A stretch of DNA of 39,264 bases, taken from positions 1 to 39,264 of the forward strand of contig CANSPM010000036.1 of assembly GCA_947648875.1 (NCBI GenBank), read 5' to 3'. The notes under the pieces were generated by a model, which saw only the letters and a program-made list of their open reading frames with translations, had not been told where the DNA came from and ran no database searches. Shown here piece by piece: positions 8,710 to 16,050 of this stretch (position 1 is its first letter; each line of letters opens with the position of its first letter). A program made the translations under genes and the position numbers. Source of the DNA: an uncultured Lachnospiraceae bacterium. Its GTDB lineage: Bacteria > Bacillota > Clostridia > Lachnospirales > Lachnospiraceae.

Positions 8710-10062
8710 ATGAGAATACTGCGTTATCCAAAAGAAGATGTGAAAAAAGCGGCCGGTATGGCCTGGCCCGCAGTGCTGGAGTCCTTCTTTACCGCTTTCG
8801 CGGGACTGGTGGACTCGCTGATGGTCAGTTCGTTGGGGGCTTCGGCTGTGGCGGCGGTGGGACTGACTACCCAGCCCAAAATGGTGGGCATGGCCCTATT
8901 TTTTGCCGCCAATGTGTCCATCTCCGCGCTGGTGGCCCGGCGCAAGGGCGAGGGCAACAAGGAGGGGGCTAACAGAATCCTGGCCACGTTTTTGCTCTTT
9001 ATTCTGGCATCGGCGGTGCTGGTCAGCATTCTGGCCGTGACTCTGGCGGACCCCATTATTCGGCTGTGCGGTTCCGAGGCGGACACCCATGAGTCGGCAG
9101 TGTTGTACTTCCAGATTATTATGGGTGGCATGATATTCAACTGTATGCAGATGGGGGTCAACGCGGCCCAGAGGGGGGCGGGCAATACAAAGATTACCAT
9201 GCGCACGAATCTGGTTTCCAACACCATCAATATCTTATTGAATTATCTGCTGATACAGGGGCATTGGGGATTTCCGGCTCTGGGCATCAGGGGTGCCGCG
9301 CTGGCCACGGTGTCCGGCACGGTGGTAGCCAGTTTTATGAGTCTCTGGTCTGTGCGTGGGGAGGACAATTTTGTCAGCCTGTCCTATATGTTAAAAAAGA
9401 AAATACGACCTGGGTTTGAAGCCATGAGACAGATTGTGCATGTGGGCTACAGCGTGTTTGCGGAACAGCTGCTGATGCGCATCGGCTTTATGATGACCTC
9501 CCTAATGGCGGCCAGTCAGGGGACTTCGGCCATGGCGGCCCATCAGGTGGGAATGAACGTGATGAGCCTTTCCTTTTCCTTCGGAGACGGCCTACAGGCC
9601 ACGGCGGTGGCGCTGATCGGCTATAGTCTGGGGGCTAGGGACTCGGAGAAGGCGAAGGAATATGGGGCGATCTGCCGTATGATGGGGGGCTGTATCTCCG
9701 TGGTGCTGGCAGTGTTTTACTTTTTTGGAGGCGGATGGCTTTACGGTCTGTTCTTTGAGGAGTCGGAGATTATCGCCATCGGCGTGGGGATCATGCGGAT
9801 CATTATTTTCATTGTGCTGCTACAGATTGCCCAGGTGATCTACATGGGATGCCTGCGAGGGGCGGGGGACACACTGTATACAGCTGTCGCCTCCACCGTG
9901 AGCGTCACCGTGGTCCGCACGGCGGGGGCATGGTTTTTCTGCTATGTGCTGCGATTGGGCATCGCCGGGATCTGGATGGGCGTGGTGGCAGACCAGCTGT
10001 CCCGGTTCCTGTTTGCGTCCATTCGGTTTAAACAGGGAAAGTGGACCCGGATTAAAATATAA
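8710..10062 (+). CDS. MATE-family multidrug/metabolite exporter
   Basis: The 450-residue protein has about 12 hydrophobic segments in two bundles, as in MATE exporters that use a sodium or proton gradient. Family signs include ESFFTAFAGLVDSLMVSSLG near the N-terminus, AVGLTTQPKM, NAAQRGAGNTK and its counterpart GCLRGAGDT in the second half, and AAHQVGMNVMSLSFSFGDGLQATA at the start of the second half. The start at 8710 follows AGGGAA. A different frame open from 8565 to 8972 overlaps the start and has no family features. The substrate cannot be told from the sequence. There is no regulator beside it and no clear terminator before the chemoreceptor promoter. Confidence 0.9.
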   Translation: MRILRYPKEDVKKAAGMAWPAVLESFFTAFAGLVDSLMVSSLGASAVAAVGLTTQPKMVGMALFFAANVSISALVARRKGEGNKEGANRILATFLLFILASAVLVSILAVTLADPIIRLCGSEADTHESAVLYFQIIMGGMIFNCMQMGVNAAQRGAGNTKITMRTNLVSNTINILLNYLLIQGHWGFPALGIRGAALATVSGTVVASFMSLWSVRGEDNFVSLSYMLKKKIRPGFEAMRQIVHVGYSVFAEQLLMRIGFMMTSLMAASQGTSAMAAHQVGMNVMSLSFSFGDGLQATAVALIGYSLGARDSEKAKEYGAICRMMGGCISVVLAVFYFFGGGWLYGLFFEESEIIAIGVGIMRIIIFIVLLQIAQVIYMGCLRGAGDTLYTAVASTVSVTVVRTAGAWFFCYVLRLGIAGIWMGVVADQLSRFLFASIRFKQGKWTRIKI

Positions 10063-10069
10063 ATATATC

Positions 10070-10098
10070 TTGTGTGGACTTTCAAAATGTAGTACAAT
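10070..10098 (+). promoter_or_regulatory. Predicted promoter for the chemoreceptor gene
   Basis: TTGTGT at 10070-10075 and TACAAT at 10093-10098 are 17 bases apart, about 50 bases before the ATG. I did not see the sigma-28 motif that often drives motility genes. Confidence 0.45.
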
Positions 10099-10147
10099 TA
10101 AAATACTGTTTATCAGTACATAAAATTCAGAGAGGGTATCGCAGACT

Positions 10148-11860
10148 ATGAAAGAACAGAAGAACAGAGTTTCCTTTTTCCATTCCATCAAGATCAAGAT
10201 TCTGATGCTGGTGTTTGGTACCGTGCTTTCCAGCGTGGTGATCTGCATTGCCACCGCCGTGCCGTTGGCCCAGGGCAGTCTCACGAACATCACGGAGAAT
10301 TACATGGAAGATATGGTATATATCACAGGTGAGAGCCTGCGGAGAGACGTGTCATCTCAGGGAGTCGACAGTGTGATGACATCGCAGGTGCTGGAGCAGT
10401 ATCTAAGCGGTGTAAAGGTCAGAGGCATGGACAGCAGTTACGCGTATCTTGTGTCTCCCGACGGTATGATGATTTACCATCCCACTGCGGATAAGATCGG
10501 GCAACCGGTGGAGAATGACGCAGTCAATCAGCTGCTCGGTGAGATCGGCAGGGGAAACCGGCCGGAGACGGATGTTATTATTTATAATTTCAAAGGTGTG
10601 ACCAAGTACGCTTCTTTCTATATAGATCCTGACATGAGTTTCATTCTGGTGCTGACCACAGATGAGAAAGAAATACTGCGGGCGGTGAGAACGCTGACGG
10701 TCAACAGCTGTATCGGCGGGGTGATGGTGTTGCTGGTGTGCAATGTAATCGGTTTTATTGTGGCGCTGAAGCTGGTCAACCCCATTGAGAGGACTACCAG
10801 AGAGGCTTCCAGGCTGGCGGATCTGGATTTCACCTATATAGAATCCAAAAAGAGTCTGCTTAACAGGAACCGCAAGGATGAGACCGGTGTCATGAACAGG
10901 GCAATCTCAACTTTACAGCAGGAACTGGCTCATGTGACAACCGACATCAATGAACAGTGTGAGAAGCTTCATACTTCGGCAGGCAGTATGGCCCAGAGTG
11001 TGGACGAGACGTTGAATACGGTGGAACAGGTGGAGAAGGCGGTAAATGAGATTGCGCAGGGAGCCACCAGCCAGGCGCAGGAGACACAGACAGCCACGGA
11101 GCAGGTTCTCGTCATGGGCGGTATGATCGAGGAGACCGGCGTAAAAGTGGAGGAACTCAGGGAGAATGCCCGGAAGATGCGGGGAGCCAGCGAACAGGCC
11201 ATGGAGATCCTGGACGCACTGGGCGAGGTGAACCAGCAGACAAAGGATGCCATTGCTGTGATTGCCAAGCAGACGGATGTGACCAACGAGTCCGCCATGA
11301 AGATTAAGATGGCGGTGGATATCATTACAGACATTGCGGAGGAGACCAATCTGCTGTCCCTGAACGCATCTATTGAGGCGGCCAGGGCCGGAGAGCAGGG
11401 ACGCGGTTTTGCGGTTGTAGCCGGGCAGATCCAGAGACTGGCGGAACAGTCTAACGAGTCGGCCCAGCAGATCACTTCCATTATCGAATTGCTGATTCAG
11501 GAGACGCAGCGCTCCGTGCAGACCATGGAGGATGTGAAAGCAGTCATCGAAAAGCAGGATGAAAATGTGAATCTGACGGAGAGGGCGTTTGGAGATGTGC
11601 AGGAGGGTATCTCCCAGTCCATAGAGAGTATCAAGACCATTGCCCAAAGGACGGAGGAACTGGATCAGGCCAGAGTTAAGGTAGTTGATGTGGTACAGAA
11701 TCTTACGGCCATTGCCCAGGAGAATGCCGCCAGCGCGGAGGAGACATCCGCGTCGGCTACAGAGATGAGCGCCATCATGGAGAGCATTGATGGCAACGCC
11801 AGAAGCCTGAATGAGGTGGCGGACCGGCTGCATGATACGATTGCGCAGTTTAAGATATAA
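10148..11860 (+). CDS. Methyl-accepting chemotaxis protein (Cache-HAMP-MCP)
   Basis: The 570-residue protein is a classic transmembrane chemoreceptor. TM1 is at about residues 17-40. A Cache-type extracellular domain spans about 45-180 (MDSSYAYLVSPDGMMIYHPTA is a typical Cache strand pair). TM2 is at about 183-205, and HAMP follows with LVNPIERTTREA. The cytoplasmic coiled-coil signalling domain has the conserved hairpin tip EETNLLSLNASIEAARAGE near residues 397-415, where CheA and CheW dock. Gln/Glu pairs flanking the tip could be methylation sites. The ligand is unknown. No other chemotaxis gene is in the window, so it is an orphan receptor. It has its own promoter and terminator. Confidence 0.95.
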   Translation: MKEQKNRVSFFHSIKIKILMLVFGTVLSSVVICIATAVPLAQGSLTNITENYMEDMVYITGESLRRDVSSQGVDSVMTSQVLEQYLSGVKVRGMDSSYAYLVSPDGMMIYHPTADKIGQPVENDAVNQLLGEIGRGNRPETDVIIYNFKGVTKYASFYIDPDMSFILVLTTDEKEILRAVRTLTVNSCIGGVMVLLVCNVIGFIVALKLVNPIERTTREASRLADLDFTYIESKKSLLNRNRKDETGVMNRAISTLQQELAHVTTDINEQCEKLHTSAGSMAQSVDETLNTVEQVEKAVNEIAQGATSQAQETQTATEQVLVMGGMIEETGVKVEELRENARKMRGASEQAMEILDALGEVNQQTKDAIAVIAKQTDVTNESAMKIKMAVDIITDIAEETNLLSLNASIEAARAGEQGRGFAVVAGQIQRLAEQSNESAQQITSIIELLIQETQRSVQTMEDVKAVIEKQDENVNLTERAFGDVQEGISQSIESIKTIAQRTEELDQARVKVVDVVQNLTAIAQENAASAEETSASATEMSAIMESIDGNARSLNEVADRLHDTIAQFKI

Positions 11861-11875
11861 GCGGAACTACATAGA

Positions 11876-11915
11876 CAGGACACTTGCGGGAAACTGTGCA
11901 GGTGTCCTGTTTTTT
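11876..11915 (+). terminator. Rho-independent terminator after the chemoreceptor gene
   Basis: CAGGACAC at 11876-11883 pairs with GTGTCCTG at 11902-11909; TTTTTT follows. Confidence 0.8.
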
Positions 11916-11916
11916 G

Positions 11917-12196
11917 ATTCATGAGAATATCCACAGAACGCGGAGATTCTACTAAAAAGAAGGTATAGGGCCGAATAAGCCGTTTATGCATCAAATTAGG
12001 AAGAAAGTCATAGACAGAATATACAAGGTCCATCCCACTGTTTGCCGACATATTTCACAAAGTTATAAAAAAGTCAGAATTTTTGCTGACAATGCATGTT
12101 TAAAAATGTTAAAATATAGAAAGAATATGATATAGAAACTGAAAAAAGAATTTTTGATGAAGCAGTCGGAACTCTTATATAGAAAGGCAGGTAAGT
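11917..12196 (+). promoter_or_regulatory. AT-rich gene-free stretch with predicted promoter for the CarD-like gene
   Basis: No gene is visible in this gap. The best promoter is CTGACA at 12086-12091 and TAAAAT at 12110-12115 (18-base spacing), which would give a leader of roughly 75 bases. The rest is AT-rich with no long repeat. The ribosome binding site is AAAGGCAGG just before ATG 12197. Confidence 0.4.
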
Positions 12197-12706
12197 ATGT
12201 ACAGTGTAGGGCAATATGTGGTATGTGGTAATAAGGGAGTATGCACAATAGAGGATATTACGACGCTTGACATAACCGGCGTGGACAAGGCCAGGCTATA
12301 CTATATACTGAAACCACAGTATATCACAGCCAGCACCGTATATGTGCCGGTGGAGAATGCGGCCTCCCTGCGGGAGGTACTTACCCGCGAGCAGGCGGAG
12401 CGGCTTGTGGACGAGATTCCGAAGATCCCGCCGCTGAAAATATCCAATGAGAAGCTGGTCGAGCAGGAATATCGCAGCTGTATGAGAAGCAATGACAGTA
12501 CGGAGTGGGTGCGGGTTATAAAGACCATTTACGGGCGCAGGCAGAAGCGCCTACAGGCCGGACGAAAGGAGACGGCGGTGGATGGACGGTACTTTAAGCA
12601 GGCGGAGGACAGCCTATACGGGGAATTGGCTATTGCGCTAGGTATGGAGCGCAGTCAGGTATGCGCGTATATCTCCGATAAACTGCGGGGGACTGCTCCC
12701 GTTTAG
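12197..12706 (+). CDS. CarD/CdnL-type RNA-polymerase-binding regulator
   Basis: The 169-residue protein begins with the CarD/TRCF Tudor-like domain: MYSVGQYVVCGNKGVCTIEDI, then LYYILKPQY and STVYVPVENA, about residues 1-55. This domain binds the RNA polymerase beta subunit. The helical C-terminal part (about 60-169) contains VDEIPKIP, EWVRVIKTIYGRR and a last helix RYFKQAEDSLYGELAIALGM. That part matches the CdnL/CarD tail that contacts promoter DNA and stabilises open complexes. It is a single-gene unit with promoter and terminator. Which promoters it affects cannot be told from here. Confidence 0.9.
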   Translation: MYSVGQYVVCGNKGVCTIEDITTLDITGVDKARLYYILKPQYITASTVYVPVENAASLREVLTREQAERLVDEIPKIPPLKISNEKLVEQEYRSCMRSNDSTEWVRVIKTIYGRRQKRLQAGRKETAVDGRYFKQAEDSLYGELAIALGMERSQVCAYISDKLRGTAPV

Positions 12707-12723
12707 AAAATCCTGGGATGGAG

Positions 12724-12769
12724 AAGAACCTTCCGGACAGAAAAGAGACTGCCGGGGGGTTCTTTTTTT
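12724..12769 (+). terminator. Rho-independent terminator after the CarD-like gene
   Basis: AAGAACC at 12724-12730 pairs with GGTTCTT at 12758-12764, with CCGG pairing further in, followed by a run of seven T. The T-run almost touches the next promoter. Confidence 0.7.
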
Positions 12770-12771
12770 AA

Positions 12772-12800
12772 TGGACATTTTCTCCAAAAAATAGTATGAT
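12772..12800 (+). promoter_or_regulatory. Predicted promoter for the sensor/diguanylate cyclase gene
   Basis: TGGACA at 12772-12777 and TATGAT at 12795-12800 are 17 bases apart, directly after the terminator of the preceding gene. Confidence 0.6.
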
Positions 12801-12852
12801 AGAAATGAGATAATTGAAAACTTCTTTAGGACAATACAGTATAGGTGACAGA

Positions 12853-14736
12853 ATGAAAAAAATTGCGTTTTTTGTCGGGGAAGTGTCGGCTGAGTATCAG
12901 ACAGAAGTTACCGGCGGAATAATCGGGGAAGCTCGGAAGCAAGGCTACAGTCTGCATATTTTCAACAATTTCGGGTCGTACAGTTCCAATGTTTTTCAGT
13001 GTTATGGGGAGAAAAGTATCATCCATATTCCGGATCTGACCAGCTATGACGGGGTTATACTGGCAGGAGATACGTTCAACGTGGAAGGGATGTATGAGGA
13101 ACTGACGGAGATGCTACAGCAGGCAGACTGCTGTCCGGTCATCTGCCTGCGCCGGGAGGACAAACGTTTTCACAGTCTTGTGGCGGATAATTATGAGCCC
13201 ATTTGCAGTATGGTGGAGCATTTTATTCAGGTACACGGTTTTCGGCATATCTGTTTCATGTCAGGAAAACGGGAGATGAAGGATGCCCAGCTGCGGCTTA
13301 AGGCATATCGGGATACCATGGAAAAGCATGGACTGCCTGTGACAGATCATATGGTATTTTATGGCAATTATTGGAAGACTATGGGGGACGTGGCTGTGGA
13401 CTGGTTTCTGGAGGAAGGAGCATCCCCGACGGAGGACAGAATTCTGCCCCAGGCAATTGTCTGCGCCAATGATTATATGGCCATATCTATCTGTGACGCT
13501 CTGCATAAAAGGGGGATTCTTGTGCCGGATCAGATATGTGTATCAGGCTTTGACGATGTGCAGGAGTCCAGGGTAGCCATTCCGGCCCTGACCACGATCA
13601 AGGTGAGTTACCGGGATATGGGGCGACGGGCTGTACAAATGCTGGAGAATCTGTGGCAGGGCAGGGATGCAAGGGAAGGCATTGACAGAGTGGAGATCGT
13701 CAGTAAATACAGGGGGTCCTGCGGATGTGCCCAGAGTATTGACAGGGAGGCGGTGAGAAATCTTTTCCATTATAAGGAACAGCTGCAAAGCGCCCTCTAC
13801 CATGGAAACGCCATGTATGTGGATCTGGAAAACACAGATACTTTTCGGGCTTTGATGAATATGGGGAGAGCGTACATAAGCGCAATCCGGTTCAATCAGA
13901 TCTTTATCTGTATGTGTGACGAGCAGGAGCGGCAGGAAGAAAAAGTAGCTATGATGAACCAGTATACGGAACATATGGCGCTGCGCAATATCATGAGCAT
14001 GACGGAGGACACTCCCTATGAGGAGCGCTTTCCGCGAAGTGACCTTCTGCCCGCCGGCTATCGCAGGGATGGGGAGATTTTGTATATCACTCCTCTCCAC
14101 GAGAGAAACGATTGCTTTGGCTATGTGGTACTGACCACGGACTGGCCGGATGATCTGCGTTACCAGTTTCAGATCTGGATATCCAGCATGTCCATGGCCC
14201 TGGCCAAATTGCAGATGTATGAGGAGAACCAGGCTCTCAATGAGATGCGCATGCAATATGGACGTGATGAACTGACAGGGATTCCTAACCGACGGGAGAT
14301 GGAGAAAGTGCTACAGAAGCGCTATAATCGTCTGAAGCAAAAGGGGGAGAGTTTCTATGTGGTCAGTGTGGATATGGACGGTCTGAAATATATCAATGAC
14401 AATTTTGGACATCTGGAGGGTGACGCGGCTTTGACAGCTCTGGCTGAGATTCTGGCACAAGAGCAGGGGGAGAAGGGTGTGGCGGCCCGCACAGGGGGAG
14501 ACGAGTTCCAGATCTGCATGGCGGTTCAGTCCCAGGAGATTGTGGAGTCCAGGATTGCCGCAATCCGCAGGAGTATCGACCGGTTCAACGAGAGCGGGAG
14601 CAAGCCCTATGCGCTCTCGGCCAGCATCGGTTATGCCCGATGCGACCAGAGTGTGCCGCTGCTGAATTGTCTGCAACAGGCGGATAAGCGCATGTATAGG
14701 GAAAAAAGCGGAAAAAAGTATACAGGGAAGCGGTAA
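12853..14736 (+). CDS. Cytoplasmic LacI-type ligand-binding domain fused to a GGDEF diguanylate cyclase
   Basis: ATG 12853 (627 residues) follows AGGTGA; an upstream in-frame TTG at 12814 lacks support. Residues 1 to about 290 form a periplasmic-binding-protein-like domain of the LacI/GalR sort (IAFFVGEVS, GGIIGEARKQGY, DGVILAGD, GFRHICFMSG, AIVCANDYMAISICDAL, ISGFDD-like VSGFDDVQESR), ending in SCGC. There is no helix-turn-helix, signal peptide or membrane segment, so it should sense a small cytoplasmic ligand. Residues 300-465 are a GAF-like linker region. The GGDEF domain begins at DELTGIPNRR and has the intact motif RTGGDEF (GGDEF at 548-552), so c-di-GMP synthesis is likely. The inhibitory RxxD site before GGDEF is absent. 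Ligand unknown. Confidence 0.85.
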   Translation: MKKIAFFVGEVSAEYQTEVTGGIIGEARKQGYSLHIFNNFGSYSSNVFQCYGEKSIIHIPDLTSYDGVILAGDTFNVEGMYEELTEMLQQADCCPVICLRREDKRFHSLVADNYEPICSMVEHFIQVHGFRHICFMSGKREMKDAQLRLKAYRDTMEKHGLPVTDHMVFYGNYWKTMGDVAVDWFLEEGASPTEDRILPQAIVCANDYMAISICDALHKRGILVPDQICVSGFDDVQESRVAIPALTTIKVSYRDMGRRAVQMLENLWQGRDAREGIDRVEIVSKYRGSCGCAQSIDREAVRNLFHYKEQLQSALYHGNAMYVDLENTDTFRALMNMGRAYISAIRFNQIFICMCDEQERQEEKVAMMNQYTEHMALRNIMSMTEDTPYEERFPRSDLLPAGYRRDGEILYITPLHERNDCFGYVVLTTDWPDDLRYQFQIWISSMSMALAKLQMYEENQALNEMRMQYGRDELTGIPNRREMEKVLQKRYNRLKQKGESFYVVSVDMDGLKYINDNFGHLEGDAALTALAEILAQEQGEKGVAARTGGDEFQICMAVQSQEIVESRIAAIRRSIDRFNESGSKPYALSASIGYARCDQSVPLLNCLQQADKRMYREKSGKKYTGKR

Positions 14737-14787
14737 GTTCATGCAATAACGCAGGCAGAGACAGCGAGAAGCGGAGAAGAGGTAAAA

Positions 14788-15864
14788 ATGACAAAGTACG
14801 AAAGGAAAAGGGGCAGACTGTCTGTGAGATTTCGGACGGGCCTGGCGCTGGCGGCACTGGGATGTCTGGCTTTCCTGGGAGGCTGCGGTAAAGGCGGGGA
14901 GAATACGGCGCTGGGCATGGAGGCCTTAAAGGCGCTGGATTATCAAAAGGCCATAGAAAATTTTGAACTGGCCAGAGCGGCGGGGGAGAACGGGAAGAAC
15001 CTGGCCAGAGCGGAAGGAATTGCCTACATGGGTCTGACACAGTACAGCCAGGCGGCAGATTTCTTTCTGGAGGCCCTGGAGTATTCCGACGGCTGGATAG
15101 AGGATGTGGACTACGATATCAATTTTTATCTGGCGGCGGCCTACACAAAGGAAGGAAAGATTTCGGAGGCCGAGGAGATATACAATGCCATTCTGGACTT
15201 ACAGCCCTCCAATGAGGATGCGCTGTTTCTGCGGGGCAATGCCCGCATGGGTCTGGATGACTACACGGGGGCCAAGGAGGATTTCGACAAGGTGATTGCC
15301 ATGGACGGCAAAAATTTTGATCGGCTGATCCAGATCTATGAAGTGATGCACAGTTATGGCTATAAGGAGATGGGGCAGGTGTATTTGCGCGCCGCGATGG
15401 ACGAGAGCGGTGAGCAGATGAGCGCGTACGATAAGGGAAGGATGTATTTCTATCTGGAGGAGTATCAGTCAGCTTATCTGGCGCTGGAGGCGGCCAAGGA
15501 CCAGGGCGGCGCGGAGGCGTCCCTGTATCTGGGCAAGTCCTATGAGGCCACAGGCGATTACAACTATGCCGCCAGCGTGTACAACAATTATCTGGACAAA
15601 GACACTTCGGATGCACGGATTTACAATCAGCTGGGCCTGTGTGAGATGGCGAGAGGGAACTACTCTGCGGCGCTGTCTGCGTTTCAGGAAGGGATGCGGA
15701 TCGAGGGCAATGATGTGATGCAGTCTCTGCTTTTCAACGAGGCTGTGACTTATGAATATCTGCATGATTACCGTCAGGCACTTGTGCTTTTGGAAAGCTA
15801 TCTGAAGACTTATCCCGACGATCAGGTTGCCCGGAGGGAGTATGATTTTCTGTCCACTCGCTAG
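14788..15864 (+). CDS. TPR-repeat lipoprotein
   Basis: The 358-residue protein has a lipoprotein signal: basic start, hydrophobic stretch, and the lipobox FLGGC with the lipidated cysteine at residue 33. The rest is tandem tetratricopeptide repeats, for example ALKALDYQKAIENFELA, GLTQYSQAADFFLEAL, GKISEAEEIYNAIL and GNYSAALSAFQEGMRI, covering about residues 45-350. TPR arrays are scaffolds for protein-protein contacts, so it probably organises a complex on the outer face of the membrane. It follows the cyclase gene by about 50 bases with its own site AGAGGT and may be co-transcribed with it. No catalytic residues are recognisable. Confidence 0.85.
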   Translation: MTKYERKRGRLSVRFRTGLALAALGCLAFLGGCGKGGENTALGMEALKALDYQKAIENFELARAAGENGKNLARAEGIAYMGLTQYSQAADFFLEALEYSDGWIEDVDYDINFYLAAAYTKEGKISEAEEIYNAILDLQPSNEDALFLRGNARMGLDDYTGAKEDFDKVIAMDGKNFDRLIQIYEVMHSYGYKEMGQVYLRAAMDESGEQMSAYDKGRMYFYLEEYQSAYLALEAAKDQGGAEASLYLGKSYEATGDYNYAASVYNNYLDKDTSDARIYNQLGLCEMARGNYSAALSAFQEGMRIEGNDVMQSLLFNEAVTYEYLHDYRQALVLLESYLKTYPDDQVARREYDFLSTR

Positions 15865-15917
15865 AGCCTGTCTGTAAATTGCGGAAAGTTATACGGCGTT
15901 TTCAGCGGTCGTCGAAG

Positions 15918-15931
15918 CCCTGTATACAGGG
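15918..15931. promoter_or_regulatory. Perfect 14-bp palindrome upstream of nrdD
   Basis: CCCTGTATACAGGG is its own reverse complement and sits about 60-70 bases upstream of the predicted nrdD -10. With no loop it is a better candidate for a dimeric repressor site than for a terminator. It does not match the NrdR-box consensus. The regulator is unknown. Confidence 0.4.
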
Positions 15932-15965
15932 ATTTGGAGAAAAAACACCAGATTTGCCATATATG

Positions 15966-15995
15966 TGTATTGGGCAGGACTGATTGACTTATAAT
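15966..15995 (+). promoter_or_regulatory. Predicted promoter for nrdD
   Basis: A perfect TATAAT at 15990-15995 with a weak -35 TGTATT at 15966-15971 (18 bases). A TTGACT at 15984-15989 with TAGGAT at 16007-16012 is an alternative. Confidence 0.4.
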
Positions 15996-16050
15996 ACTCG
16001 GAATGATAGGATAAGAAGCGTGGCTAAATAAGAAAAGGGAGAAGATTTGC

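Noticed and set aside
8565..8972. Open frame before and over the start of the MATE gene
   Set aside because: It runs through the DegV terminator and into the MATE gene in another frame, with no family features.
15950..15975. NrdR box before nrdD (CCATATATGTG)
   Set aside because: It lacks the symmetric ends of the consensus and has no second box at the usual spacing.
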